Shown: in pieces, positions 24,664 through 33,284 of the stretch
Layout of the letters: the number at the start of each line of letters is the position of its first letter
How positions within the stretch are numbered: the stretch's first letter is position 1
NCBI GenBank assembly: GCA_051653625.1
Contig: JBOFWM010000093.1
Location: 1-33,284 of the forward strand
From: SFDP01 sp051653625
GTDB lineage: Bacteria > Bacillota > Clostridia > Lachnospirales > Lachnospiraceae
DNA length: 33,284 nt
Direction of reading: 5' to 3'
Position numbers and translations under genes: made by a program
The notes under the pieces: model-generated
Told to the model about the DNA's origin: nothing
The model's input: the letters and a program-made list of their open reading frames with translations, nothing else
Databases searched by the model: none

Positions 24664-26610
24664 ATGACAAGGGAAGAATATGAACTTGAAAAAGAAAAGG
24701 TTGCAAAATTAGCAAGCCGTGTAGCAGCTCTTGAAGAAGAAAAAGAATTGTTAGAATTTAAATTAAATCGCATTAAAAATAATCCATTGTGGAAAGCAAG
24801 TGGTGGACTTAGAAAAGGAATACACTTTAGTATTCGCCAAGTAAATCGTGTAAAAAATTGTGGTGGACCAAGAGGAATTGTTGCAAAAATCAAGTATAAA
24901 AAAAGAGAATTAAAAGCGAGAAAACAATTTGGTACAAGTAGTTTTCCAAACGAAGAAAGACAAGCATATGAAAGAAATTATGTGTTTGATCAAAAAGTTA
25001 AAATTAGTATTTTAGTGCCTCTTTTTAATACGCCAAAAGAATATTTAGAGGAAATGATTTCTTCTGTGCAAAATCAAACATATCAAAATTGGGAACTTTG
25101 TTTAGCCGATGGGTCACAAGATAGTCATGTTTATGTAGGGGAATATTGTTTGGAACTTGCAAAAAAAGATACAAGAATTATTTACAAAAAATTAGTGGAA
25201 AATAAAGGAATATCAGGAAATACAAATGAGTGTTTAACAATGGCTTCAGGCGAGTATATTGCGTTATTTGATCATGATGATATTTTGCACCCAAGTGTAT
25301 TATTTGAATATATGATGGTGATTTGTAAAGAAAATGCAGATTATATTTATTGCGATGAAACAACTTTTAAAAATGGAAGTGTGGATAACATGATTACGCT
25401 GCATTTCAAACCAGATTATTCGATTGATAATTTAAGAGCAAATAATTATATTTGTCATTTTAGTTGTTTTAAGAAAACATTGTTAGAGGGAGAAGAATTA
25501 TTTCGTTCTAAATTTGATGGAAGCCAAGATCATGATATGATTTTACGTTTAACAAGCAAAGCAAAACATGTTGTGCACGTACCGCGACTTCTTTATTATT
25601 GGAGATCACATGCAGGAAGTGTAGCTTCTGATATTAGTGCAAAATCCTATGCAATTGAAGCTGCAAGAGGTGCAGTGTCAGCTCATTTAAAAGAACATGG
25701 ATTTGCACACTTTGATATTAAAAGTACAAGAGCATTTGAGACAATTTTTAAAATACGTTATGAAATTATCGGAAATCCTAAACTTAGTATTGTGATTGCA
25801 ACAAAAGATCACGTTGAAGATTTAAAGCGATGTGTGGAATCGATTCTTACAAGATCCACATATGAAAATTATGAAATAATTATAGTAGAAAATAATAGTA
25901 CGGAAAAAGAGACGTTTTCCTATTATGAAACAATAAAAAAACAATGTGACAAGATACAAATCGTTACGTATGAAGGCAGTTTTAATTATTCAAAAGTAAA
26001 TAATTACGGAGTAAGCTTTGCGACAGGAGAGTACATTTTATTGTTAAATAACGATACACAAGTAATTACAGTGAATTGGTTAGAAGAACTTTTAATGTAT
26101 GCACAAAGAAGTGATGTTGGCGCAGTTGGTGCAAAATTATATTATGGAAATAAAACAATCCAACATGCAGGTGTGGTATTAGGTCTTGGGGCGCATAGAA
26201 GTGCGGGGCATACTCATTACGGTCAAAGTAGAGAAAATTTAGGATATATGGGACGCCTTTGTTATGCACAAAATGTTTCAGCAGTGACAGGAGCATGTCT
26301 TCTTGTAAAAAAAGAGTTATATGATTTAGTAGGTGGACTTGATGAATCATTTGAAATCTCTCTAAATGATGTGGATTTTTGTATGAAACTTAGACGACTT
26401 GGATATTTAAACGTATTTACTCCTTTTGCAGAATTGTATCATTATGAATCCATATCAAGAGGATTAGATTCTGACGGAGAAAAAGCAAAAAGATATCAAG
26501 AAGAGACGAATCGTTTTCGAGAACGATACAAGGAAGAGTTGGAAAAAGGGGATCCGTACTATAACTGTAATTTTTCATTAGATAGAAGTGACTATTCACT
26601 AAAAGTATGA
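24664..26610 (+). CDS. Tandem-domain GT2 glycosyltransferase (two intact GT domains)
   Basis: A 648-residue protein. ATG 24664 is chosen because GGAAGGGG (24651-24658) lies just before it; the in-frame ATG at 24649 overlaps that ribosome site. Residues 1-38 form a coiled coil (heptads rich in Glu, Leu and Lys) that may mediate assembly. GT domain 1 (~112-350) has ISILVPLFN, CLADGSQD, the metal motif FDHDD (202-206) and YCDET. GT domain 2 (~373-615) has LSIVIATKDH, IIIVENNS, LLNNDTQ (461-466), TIQHAGV, VTGACLLVKK and LNDVDFCMKLRRLG. Both sites look intact, so it may add two different sugars or linkages in alternation, as bifunctional chain-building enzymes do. It lies between another GT and the mutase gene in the same operon. 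Confidence 0.9.
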   Translation: MTREEYELEKEKVAKLASRVAALEEEKELLEFKLNRIKNNPLWKASGGLRKGIHFSIRQVNRVKNCGGPRGIVAKIKYKKRELKARKQFGTSSFPNEERQAYERNYVFDQKVKISILVPLFNTPKEYLEEMISSVQNQTYQNWELCLADGSQDSHVYVGEYCLELAKKDTRIIYKKLVENKGISGNTNECLTMASGEYIALFDHDDILHPSVLFEYMMVICKENADYIYCDETTFKNGSVDNMITLHFKPDYSIDNLRANNYICHFSCFKKTLLEGEELFRSKFDGSQDHDMILRLTSKAKHVVHVPRLLYYWRSHAGSVASDISAKSYAIEAARGAVSAHLKEHGFAHFDIKSTRAFETIFKIRYEIIGNPKLSIVIATKDHVEDLKRCVESILTRSTYENYEIIIVENNSTEKETFSYYETIKKQCDKIQIVTYEGSFNYSKVNNYGVSFATGEYILLLNNDTQVITVNWLEELLMYAQRSDVGAVGAKLYYGNKTIQHAGVVLGLGAHRSAGHTHYGQSRENLGYMGRLCYAQNVSAVTGACLLVKKELYDLVGGLDESFEISLNDVDFCMKLRRLGYLNVFTPFAELYHYESISRGLDSDGEKAKRYQEETNRFRERYKEELEKGDPYYNCNFSLDRSDYSLKV

Positions 26611-26654
26611 TAGAATAAAAAAGATTATGAAAAAGAAAGATGGAGGGACATATC

Positions 26655-28376
26655 TTGAGTTACATGGAACAATATAATTTTTGGTTAGAGGATAGCTATT
26701 TTGATTTAGAAACAAAAGAAGAATTAAAAGCAATTGCAGATGATACAAAAGAAATTGAAGATCGTTTTTATAAAGAACTAGAATTCGGTACAGGTGGTTT
26801 GCGTGGAGTAATTGGAGCAGGAACAAATCGTATGAATTTATATACTGTTCGTAAAGCAACACAAGGTCTCGCAAATTATATTTTAAAAGAGGGTGGCGCA
26901 GATAAAGGTGTGGCTATTGCCTATGATTCTCGTTTCATGTCTCCAGAATTTGCAGATGAAGCAGCACTTTGTCTTTGTGCAAATGGAATTAAAGCGTATG
27001 TGTTTGATGAATTACGTCCAACACCAGAATTATCGTTTGCAGTAAGAACATTAGGATGTATTTCTGGAATTGTAATAACAGCTTCTCATAATCCACCGGA
27101 ATATAACGGATATAAAGTATATTGGCAAGATGGTGCACAAGTTACAGCACCAAAAGATGTTGAAATTATAGAAGAAGTAAAAAATGTTACAGATTATCAT
27201 GCTGTAAAAACTATGAGCAAAGAAGATGCAATTAAAGAAGGCAAATATACAGTTATTGGAAAAGAAATTGATGACGCATATATGGAAGAGCTTAAAAAAC
27301 AAATTGTACATAAAGATCTTATTCCTTCCGTATGTGAAGAGATTAAAATTGTTTATTCGCCATTTAATGGGACAGGAAATATTCCAGTTCGTCGTATTTT
27401 AGAAGAATTAGGATTTAAACATGTGTATGTGGTTAAGGAACAAGAATTACCAGATCCTAAATTTACAACATTAGATTATCCAAATCCAGAAGATCCAAAA
27501 GCTTTTGAGTTGGCACTTAAATTAGCAAAAGAAAAAAATGCGGACATTGTATTAGCAACAGATCCAGATGCAGATCGACTTGGAATTTATGCCTTAGATA
27601 ATAAAACAGGAGAATACATTCCATTTACGGGTAATATGTCTGGAATGTTAATTGCAGAATATCTTTTTAGAGAAAAGACAAATACAAATACAATGCCAAA
27701 AAATCCAGCACTTGTGAAAACAATTGTAACAACAAATATGGCAGATTTAATTGCAAAAAAATATAATGCAACATTAATTGAAGTATTAACTGGATTTAAA
27801 TATATTGGAGAACAAATCAAATTATTTGAAGAAACAAAATCAAATAATTATGTATTTGGACTAGAAGAAAGTTATGGATGTCTTGCAGGAACACATGCAA
27901 GAGATAAAGATGCCATTGTTGCAGTGATGTGTTTATGTGAAGTTGCAGCATGGTGTAAATCACAAGGAATTACTGTTTGGGATCAAATGGTTCGCTTATA
28001 TGAAGAATATGGATATTTTGTTGAAGACTTGTACACAATTACATTAAAAGGAATTGATGGTACAAAACAAATTGCAGAAATTATGGATAAGCTTCGTAAA
28101 AACCCACCAACTTCTTTTGGAGAATTACAAGTATTAAAAGTAAAAGATTATGAAAATGATACAGTACTAGATGTAGCAACAAATGAAAGAACATCAACAA
28201 ACTTACCAAAATCAAATGTTCTATACTTTGAATTAACACAAGATTCATGGTGTTGTGCAAGACCATCAGGTACAGAGCCAAAAATCAAATTCTATATGGG
28301 TGTAAAAGGCAATAGTCTAGAAGACGCTAAGAATAAAAATGAAGAATTAACAAAAAATCTAAAAGCATATTTATAA
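26655..28376 (+). CDS. Alpha-phosphoglucomutase / phosphohexomutase
   Basis: A ~573-residue alpha-D-phosphohexomutase interconverting sugar 6-phosphate and 1-phosphate. TTG 26655 is taken as the start because GGAGGG (26642-26647) lies seven bases upstream; the ATG at 26640 overlaps that site. All four family loops are present: the phosphoserine loop ITASHNPPEYNGYK (Ser144), the magnesium loop ATDPDADRLG (302-310), the sugar loop GLEESYG (402-408) and the phosphate loop RPSGTEPKIKFY. The size and FGTGGLRG near the N-terminus match Bacillus PgcA-type phosphoglucomutases rather than the shorter GlmM or ManB. In this locus it would feed glucose-1-P to RmlA. A terminator hairpin follows. Confidence 0.93.
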   Translation: MSYMEQYNFWLEDSYFDLETKEELKAIADDTKEIEDRFYKELEFGTGGLRGVIGAGTNRMNLYTVRKATQGLANYILKEGGADKGVAIAYDSRFMSPEFADEAALCLCANGIKAYVFDELRPTPELSFAVRTLGCISGIVITASHNPPEYNGYKVYWQDGAQVTAPKDVEIIEEVKNVTDYHAVKTMSKEDAIKEGKYTVIGKEIDDAYMEELKKQIVHKDLIPSVCEEIKIVYSPFNGTGNIPVRRILEELGFKHVYVVKEQELPDPKFTTLDYPNPEDPKAFELALKLAKEKNADIVLATDPDADRLGIYALDNKTGEYIPFTGNMSGMLIAEYLFREKTNTNTMPKNPALVKTIVTTNMADLIAKKYNATLIEVLTGFKYIGEQIKLFEETKSNNYVFGLEESYGCLAGTHARDKDAIVAVMCLCEVAAWCKSQGITVWDQMVRLYEEYGYFVEDLYTITLKGIDGTKQIAEIMDKLRKNPPTSFGELQVLKVKDYENDTVLDVATNERTSTNLPKSNVLYFELTQDSWCCARPSGTEPKIKFYMGVKGNSLEDAKNKNEELTKNLKAYL

Positions 28377-28382
28377 AAATAG

Positions 28383-28422
28383 AGAATGTAATGCGACAAC
28401 GCGTGTTACATTCTTCATTTTT
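28383..28422 (+). terminator. Rho-independent terminator after the phosphohexomutase gene
   Basis: A 13-bp stem with two G-T pairs (28383-28395 with 28402-28414; core AGAATGTAA / TTACATTCT) and a 6-base loop, then TCATTTTT. It lies seven bases after the mutase stop and splits the locus. No strong promoter is seen before the next GT gene, so partial read-through is likely. Confidence 0.72.
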
Positions 28423-28443
28423 AATGAGAAAGAGTAATAATCT

Positions 28444-29721
28444 ATGTGGATAAAAAAAATATGTTCTCTATCAAATGTTAAGAAAACGTATTACTATTTG
28501 AAAAAAAATGGAATTAAGAGCATGATTTATGCATCATGTGAACGAATTTCATATGAAAAACAAGAGGAGTATCTTTGGAGGGAACCTTCACAAGATGAAT
28601 TGGAAGAACAAAGTAAAAAGTCGAAATCATATGATATTTTAATTTCTATAGTAGTTCCTACTTATGAAACAAAACCTATTTTTTTAAATCAATTAGTAGA
28701 ATCTGTATTAGGGCAGAGTTATCAAAACTTTGAACTTATTTTAGCAGATGCAAGTAAAAGTGATATTGTAATGAATACGATTTCTAGGTATCAAGATGTA
28801 AGAATTAAAGTGATAAAATTAAGTGACAATGATGGTATAAGTAACAATACGAATGTAGCCATAAAGCAAGCAGTTGGAGAATATATAGGATTATTGGATC
28901 ACGATGATTTACTTACAAAAAATGCATTATTTGAAGTTGTAGAATCTATAAAAATGGGAAAAGAGATAGGGAAAGACTATGACTTGATTTATTCGGATGA
29001 GGATAAGTGCAATACCGAAGCTTCCCGATTTTATGAACCGCATGTGAAATATGATTTTAATTTAGATTTACTTCTATCGAATAATTATATTTGTCATTTT
29101 ACGGTGATGAAAAGAGCATATATGCAGGAATTATTATTACGTAAAGAATATGATGGAGCACAAGATTATGATTTAGTATTAAGAATGGTATCAAAATTAA
29201 TTGAAAAAAATGGATTTTTTCGATGCAAAGATTCAATTTATCATATTCCAAAAGTATTATACCATTGGAGGTGTCATGAAGATTCAACTGCACAAAATCC
29301 TGCAAGCAAAGAGTATGCTTATAAAGCAGGAAAAAGAGCGATTGAAGATTTTATGAAGCGTCATAAAATAGAAGGAATTGTAAAACAAACGAAACATTTG
29401 GGCTTTTATTATGTGGAATATACAGATTCTATTTTTACACAACGTGAAGATGTTGGCATTTTAGTTCCAAAGGTAATCAATAAAAAGGGAAAAATAATTG
29501 GTGCAGCGATTGATTCTATAGGAAATCTTATGTTTTATGGCTTGAACAAAGAATATAGTGGATATATGCATAGAGCTTCCTTGATGCAACAAGTACCTAG
29601 CGCAATATTAGAAGAGTGTCAGATTCGTGAAGGATTATCTCATGATATAGAAGCATTAAAAAAAAGCGAGTATGTGTTTGTGTATGATCCGTGTTTTGTA
29701 AAGAAAAAAATTAAAAAATAA
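28444..29721 (+). CDS. GT2 glycosyltransferase with remnant of a second GT domain
   Basis: A 425-residue protein. The GT2 domain is ~66-310: LISIVVPTYE, LILADASKSD, the metal motif GLLDHDDLL (149-157), YSDEDK, and VLYHWRCHEDSTA. These strongly resemble domain 1 of the tandem GT at 24664. Residues ~335-396 (EDVGILVPKV...GYMHRASLMQQV) line up with an internal stretch of that protein's domain 2 (SDVGAVGAKL...GYMGRLCYAQNV). The nucleotide-binding start and the catalytic end of a second domain are absent, so this part is a decayed remnant, perhaps structural. A weak ribosome site (GAGAAAGAG) precedes ATG 28444. It follows the terminator after the mutase gene. It probably adds one sugar of the repeat or of the primer region. 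Confidence 0.87.
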   Translation: MWIKKICSLSNVKKTYYYLKKNGIKSMIYASCERISYEKQEEYLWREPSQDELEEQSKKSKSYDILISIVVPTYETKPIFLNQLVESVLGQSYQNFELILADASKSDIVMNTISRYQDVRIKVIKLSDNDGISNNTNVAIKQAVGEYIGLLDHDDLLTKNALFEVVESIKMGKEIGKDYDLIYSDEDKCNTEASRFYEPHVKYDFNLDLLLSNNYICHFTVMKRAYMQELLLRKEYDGAQDYDLVLRMVSKLIEKNGFFRCKDSIYHIPKVLYHWRCHEDSTAQNPASKEYAYKAGKRAIEDFMKRHKIEGIVKQTKHLGFYYVEYTDSIFTQREDVGILVPKVINKKGKIIGAAIDSIGNLMFYGLNKEYSGYMHRASLMQQVPSAILEECQIREGLSHDIEALKKSEYVFVYDPCFVKKKIKK

Positions 29722-29745
29722 AATAAAGGGGTATACTAGTATTAT

Positions 29746-30714
29746 ATGAAATCGACTGTGGTAATTCCCAATTTTAATGGAATAAAATATATAGAAAATT
29801 GTATCGTATCTTTGTTAGAATGTAGGAAACATGGATCAGATTTTCATATTATTATGATAGATAATGGTTCTATAGATGGTAGTCTAGAACTTGTCAAAAG
29901 CAAATTTTTAGATATTGAATATATAGAATTCAAAGAAAATACGGGTTTTTGTGTTGCTGTAAATGCAGGAATTCTTGCAGCAAAAACAAAATATGTTATT
30001 TTGCTTAATAATGATACAATTGTAGAGCCTAGTTTTATAGAAGAACTAGAACGTGTTGCCGAAAAAGATTCCACGATCTTTTCTGTTTCAGCAAAAATGA
30101 TAGATTTGTATCAAAAAGAACAATTAGATGGCACAGGAGATTTTTACACTGCTTTAGGTTGGGCATTTGCAAGAGGAAAAGGAAAATCAAGCAAACGGTA
30201 TGAAAAAGAAGGGAAAATCTTTTCGGCATGTGCAGGAGCTGCACTATATCGAACAAGTATATTCGAACATATCGGAATATTTGATGAAAATCACTTTGCT
30301 TATCTTGAGGATTGTGATATAGGATATCGAGCACAAATTTACGGATATCAAAATTATTATGCACCCAAGGCAATTGTTTATCATGCAGGAAGCGGTGTAA
30401 GTGGCTCAAGATATAATACATTTAAAATAGAATTATCTTCAAAAAACAGTATATATCTTATTTATAAAAATATGCCACTTTTACAAATTGTAATAAATTT
30501 TCCATTTTTACTATTAGGATTTCTAATAAAATATATGTTTTTTTTGAAAAAAGGATATGGCACTGTTTATTTAAAAGGCATATTAGAAGGCATAAAACTA
30601 TCAAATTCGAAAAATGGTAAAAGGAAAAAAGTAAAAGTAACTTTGAAAAATTTACAAAATTATATAAAAATTGAATTACAATTATTCGTTAATATTATAA
30701 AGAGAGTTCTTTAG
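29746..30714 (+). CDS. GT2 glycosyltransferase, rhamnosyltransferase-like (WbbL type)
   Basis: A 322-residue single-domain GT2 enzyme. It shows TVVIPNFNG, IIMIDNGSIDGS, ENTGFCVAVNAGI, the metal motif LLNNDTIVEP (87-96), CAGAALYR and FAYLEDCDIGYRAQIYG, with the catalytic acid pair expected in WbbL/RfbF-type rhamnosyltransferases. A hydrophobic stretch at ~243-267 and a basic tail suggest membrane association, fitting action on a lipid-linked acceptor. AAAGGGG (29725-29731) is an unusually distant ribosome site (14 bases). The palindrome ATACTAGTAT between them could shorten the distance. It may add the first 6-deoxyhexose to the primer made by the sugar-1-P transferase encoded next; this is inferred from position. 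Confidence 0.9.
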   Translation: MKSTVVIPNFNGIKYIENCIVSLLECRKHGSDFHIIMIDNGSIDGSLELVKSKFLDIEYIEFKENTGFCVAVNAGILAAKTKYVILLNNDTIVEPSFIEELERVAEKDSTIFSVSAKMIDLYQKEQLDGTGDFYTALGWAFARGKGKSSKRYEKEGKIFSACAGAALYRTSIFEHIGIFDENHFAYLEDCDIGYRAQIYGYQNYYAPKAIVYHAGSGVSGSRYNTFKIELSSKNSIYLIYKNMPLLQIVINFPFLLLGFLIKYMFFLKKGYGTVYLKGILEGIKLSNSKNGKRKKVKVTLKNLQNYIKIELQLFVNIIKRVL

Positions 30715-30744
30715 ATTATCTTAAGATTTCTTTATAGAAAGGAG

Positions 30745-30773
30745 TTGTACTTTTTGTAATAATATTGTAAAAT
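30745..30773 (+). promoter_or_regulatory. Possible promoter before the sugar-1-P transferase gene
   Basis: TTGTAC (30745-30750), a 17-base spacer, then TAAAAT (30768-30773). The leader to ATG 30804 is about 24 bases and contains GGGGAG. It sits in the 89-base gap after the GT2 gene and would give the initiating transferase and LCP genes their own transcription. Confidence 0.45.
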
Positions 30774-30803
30774 ATCAAATAGCTGTTTGGGGAGACTATT
30801 AAT

Positions 30804-32207
30804 ATGATAAAGGATAACCAAAAATATTTTAATAGATTACATTTAATATTAGATGCTTTAGTGGTTGCACTTTCTTATATGTTTGCATGGTTTTTAAAGT
30901 TTGAAGGACCTTTTGCAGATAGAACGATAGGTGCACTAGATATAAGCGTTTATTTTAGTGCAATGTATTTTTTGGTACCGTCCTATATTTTATTATATTA
31001 CTGGTATAGGCTTTATACACCAAAGAGAACACAGCGACTTGAAACAGAAATTTTAAATATCTTCAAAGCCAATTCAACAGGGGCCGTTATCTTTATGGTT
31101 GCTATTTTTGTATTTGGAATTGATGATTTTTCAAGAAGTGTAGTAGGATTGTTTTATATTATTAATATGATATTTACGATATGCATGCGTTCTATTATTC
31201 GCAAGGTATTACGATATTATAGAAAAAAAGGATACAATTTAAAACATATTCTTTTAGTAGGATATTCACGAGCGGCAGAAGAATATATTAGTCGTATTCA
31301 GACGAATCCACAATGGGGATATACCGTACGAGGGATTTTAGATGATCATGTACCAAGGGGCACAAAATTTAGAAATGTTGCAGTAATAGGAAGGGTTGCA
31401 GATCTAAATGGAATTTTAGAAGTTAGTAAATTGGATGAGATTGCTGTCACATTATCTTTGTCAGACTATAATCGATTAGAAGAAATTGTTAGTTTATGTG
31501 AGAAAAGTGGCGTGCATACTAAGTTTATACCAGATTATAACAGCTTAATCCCGAATAAACCATATACAGAAGATCTTTTAGGACTTCCTGTAATCAATAT
31601 TCGATATGTACCACTAACAAATGTGATTAATGCTTGGTTGAAGAGAATCGTAGATATTATTGGTTCTTTTTTGGGATTAATTTTATTATGTCCTTTTTTA
31701 CTTTGTATTGCAATACTTGTAAAAGCAACAAGCAAAGGTCCGATTATTTTTAAACAAGAAAGAGTTGGTCTTCATAATAAATCTTTTTATATGTATAAAT
31801 TTCGAAGTATGAAAGTACAAACAGAAAGTGAAGAAAAAAAAGGTTGGTCTACAAAAAATGATCCAAGAGTGACTAAAATTGGGAAATTTCTTAGAAAGAC
31901 AAGCATTGATGAATTTCCGCAGCTATGGAATATTTTAAAAGGTGATATGAGTATTGTGGGACCTAGACCAGAACGACCACAATACGTGGAGAAATTTAAA
32001 GAAGAGATACCAAGGTACATGGTAAAGCATCAAGTGCGACCAGGATTGACTGGATGGGCACAAGTAAATGGATATCGAGGAGACACTTCAATACGTCGCA
32101 GAATTGATTATGATTTATATTATATTGAAAATTGGACGATGTCTTTTGATATAAAGATTATTATTTTAACCATTTTTAAAGGATTTATTAATGAAAATGC
32201 TCACTAA
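30804..32207 (+). CDS. Polyprenyl-phosphate sugar-1-phosphate transferase (WcaJ/WbaP type)
   Basis: A 467-residue initiating enzyme that transfers a hexose-1-phosphate from a nucleotide sugar to undecaprenyl phosphate. The N-terminal part has four membrane helices (about 12-32, 48-68, 88-106 and 113-130). A CoA-binding-like Rossmann region (HILLVGYSRAAEEYI, from 148) follows. After another hydrophobic segment (~283-305) comes the catalytic bacterial sugar transferase domain: KFRSMKV, the Asp-Glu dyad in SIDEFPQLWNILKGDMS, VGPRPERP, VRPGLTGWAQVNGYRG and DLYYIENWT. The ribosome site is GGGGAG. In Clostridia such enzymes usually use UDP-glucose, UDP-galactose or an N-acetylated sugar; which one is not visible. 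It would provide the lipid anchor for the chain exported by Wzm/Wzt. Confidence 0.94.
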   Translation: MIKDNQKYFNRLHLILDALVVALSYMFAWFLKFEGPFADRTIGALDISVYFSAMYFLVPSYILLYYWYRLYTPKRTQRLETEILNIFKANSTGAVIFMVAIFVFGIDDFSRSVVGLFYIINMIFTICMRSIIRKVLRYYRKKGYNLKHILLVGYSRAAEEYISRIQTNPQWGYTVRGILDDHVPRGTKFRNVAVIGRVADLNGILEVSKLDEIAVTLSLSDYNRLEEIVSLCEKSGVHTKFIPDYNSLIPNKPYTEDLLGLPVINIRYVPLTNVINAWLKRIVDIIGSFLGLILLCPFLLCIAILVKATSKGPIIFKQERVGLHNKSFYMYKFRSMKVQTESEEKKGWSTKNDPRVTKIGKFLRKTSIDEFPQLWNILKGDMSIVGPRPERPQYVEKFKEEIPRYMVKHQVRPGLTGWAQVNGYRGDTSIRRRIDYDLYYIENWTMSFDIKIIILTIFKGFINENAH

Positions 32208-32230
32208 CCTGAAAGGAGAAAGGTTGTTTT

Positions 32231-33284
32231 ATGGCAACAAATGAAAGAAATGTGAACCAAAAAAGAAGTACACCACAGAAAAAAAATACTGCAAAGAAAA
32301 AAAAGAGGAATAAAAATAAAAAAATACTTTTATTTATTATAGAAATTATTGTATTAATTGTTTTAGTAGCAGTATTGTATTTAGTTTTAAAAACGGAAAA
32401 AGTAGAGAGAGTTATTATTAATGAAGAGGATATTGTAGTGAATCAAGCAGTATCTGAAAATGAGACGCTACTTGGGTATCGAAATATTGCATTATTTGGT
32501 GTAGATTCTAGAGATAAATCGTTAGGAAAAGGAAATCGTACCGATACGATTATGATAGCTTCTATTAATTTAGATACTGGTGATATTAAGTTAGTTTCAG
32601 TATTCCGTGATACGTATTTAAATTTAGGAAATGATAGTTATAATAAAGCAAATGCGGCATATGCACAAGGTGGACCAGAACAAGCAATTAATATGTTAAA
32701 TATGAATCTAGATCTTAATATCAAAGATTATATTACAATTGGATTTACAGGACTTATCGATACAATTGATGCCCTTGGTGGAATTCAAGTAAATGTGCTT
32801 GAAAGTGAAATTAAACATTTAAATAATTATCAAATTAGTATGGTTGGAACATCAAGTGATGGTATAACATTTGTAGCAACGGATGGAAAAGATTATACAT
32901 CTGTAAAAAATGCAGGTCTTCAAACCTTAAATGGTCTTCAAGCAACTGCATATTGTAGAATACGTTATGTTGGAGATGATTTCCAAAGAACACAAAGACA
33001 ACGTGATGTAATCGCTGCAATGATTGCAAAAGCAAAAACATTAAATGTTACAGATTTAAATAAAGTAGTAGATGCAGCATTATCTAATGTATCAACTTCA
33101 CTAGGCGTTTCTGAATTTACAGATGTACTTGCAAGTATTTCAAAATATAATATTGTAGACAATGATGGATTTCCATTTGAAGGTTCAAGAACTACAGGAA
33201 AAGTTGGTGCAAAGGGAAGTTGTGTTATTCCAGTAGATTTACAAACAAATGTCGTAAAGCTTCATCAATTTTTATTTGAACAAA
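32231..33284 (+). CDS. LytR-CpsA-Psr (LCP) family protein, 3' truncated by window edge
   Basis: The frame from ATG 32231 (AAAGG and GAAAGGAG upstream) stays open to the window end, giving 351 residues. A Lys/Arg-rich cytoplasmic head (1-31) is followed by one membrane helix (~32-53). The extracellular LCP domain starts near residue 84: NIALFGVDSRD (Asp92, Arg94), GNRTDTIMIASIN (Arg103, Asp105), LVSVFRDTY (Arg126), YNKANAAYAQGG, DALGGIQVNV, GLQATAYCRIRY and DDFQRTQRQRDV. These are the conserved acidic and arginine residues that bind the polyprenyl pyrophosphate head group. LCP enzymes move a finished glycan from its lipid carrier to peptidoglycan. As the last gene here it is the logical final step of the locus. 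Confidence 0.94.
   Translation, partial: MATNERNVNQKRSTPQKKNTAKKKKRNKNKKILLFIIEIIVLIVLVAVLYLVLKTEKVERVIINEEDIVVNQAVSENETLLGYRNIALFGVDSRDKSLGKGNRTDTIMIASINLDTGDIKLVSVFRDTYLNLGNDSYNKANAAYAQGGPEQAINMLNMNLDLNIKDYITIGFTGLIDTIDALGGIQVNVLESEIKHLNNYQISMVGTSSDGITFVATDGKDYTSVKNAGLQTLNGLQATAYCRIRYVGDDFQRTQRQRDVIAAMIAKAKTLNVTDLNKVVDAALSNVSTSLGVSEFTDVLASISKYNIVDNDGFPFEGSRTTGKVGAKGSCVIPVDLQTNVVKLHQFLFEQ

Noticed and set aside
30738..30759. AAAGGAG followed by TTG in the gap before the sugar-1-P transferase gene, suggesting a tiny gene
   Set aside because: The frame ends after four codons (TTG TAC TTT TTG TAA). The region is better read as a promoter and leader.

Overview
The window looks like a chromosome segment from a low-GC Gram-positive anaerobe, most likely a Lachnospiraceae-type Clostridia. 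This is judged from its strong AT bias, AGGAGG-type ribosome sites, a LytTR/GHKL two-component pair, Big_2 and cell-wall-repeat surface proteins, a LytR-CpsA-Psr protein and a dipicolinate-synthase-like gene. No rRNA, tRNA, CRISPR array, transposase or phage gene was seen. About 93% of the window is coding.

Left part (1-11637), mixed functions. It holds the 3' end of a GH2 glycosidase; an AgrA/AgrC-like LytTR regulator and GHKL kinase (stop and start codons overlap); a convergent Cache-HAMP-GGDEF diguanylate cyclase separated from the kinase by a strong shared hairpin; an alkylsulfatase-type metallo-beta-lactamase enzyme followed at once by a homodimeric ABC exporter; a shortened dipicolinate-synthase-A-like protein and a membrane-anchored SGNH hydrolase on the minus strand; a pair of four-helix SMR/EamA-type half-transporters; and a small zinc-ribbon protein.

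Right part (about 11740-33284), one large cell-wall polysaccharide locus, all on the plus strand. A good promoter precedes a membrane-anchored GH25 muramidase. Then come rmlB, rmlA, a second GH25 muramidase sharing the same membrane-proximal domain, rmlC, the ABC-2 polysaccharide exporter (Wzm/Wzt-like, Wzt with a C-terminal carbohydrate-recognition region), a methyltransferase-kinase fusion resembling WbdD, two large GT2 proteins, a phosphohexomutase, two more GT2 proteins, a WcaJ/WbaP-type polyprenyl-phosphate sugar-1-P transferase, and an LCP ligase that runs off the window.

Proposed logic: the mutase supplies glucose-1-P, RmlABC make a dTDP-6-deoxyhexose precursor, the membrane transferase starts a lipid-linked chain, and the GT2 enzymes extend it in the cytoplasm. 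The methyltransferase-kinase may cap the chain, the cap may be read by the Wzt C-terminal domain, Wzm/Wzt exports it, and the LCP protein attaches it to peptidoglycan, with the muramidases remodelling the wall. No rmlD is in the window.

The points most worth following are the apparent WbdD/Wzt-type capping system in a Gram-positive locus, three GT2 proteins that look like differently decayed versions of one tandem-GT ancestor, and the two muramidases interleaved with rml genes.
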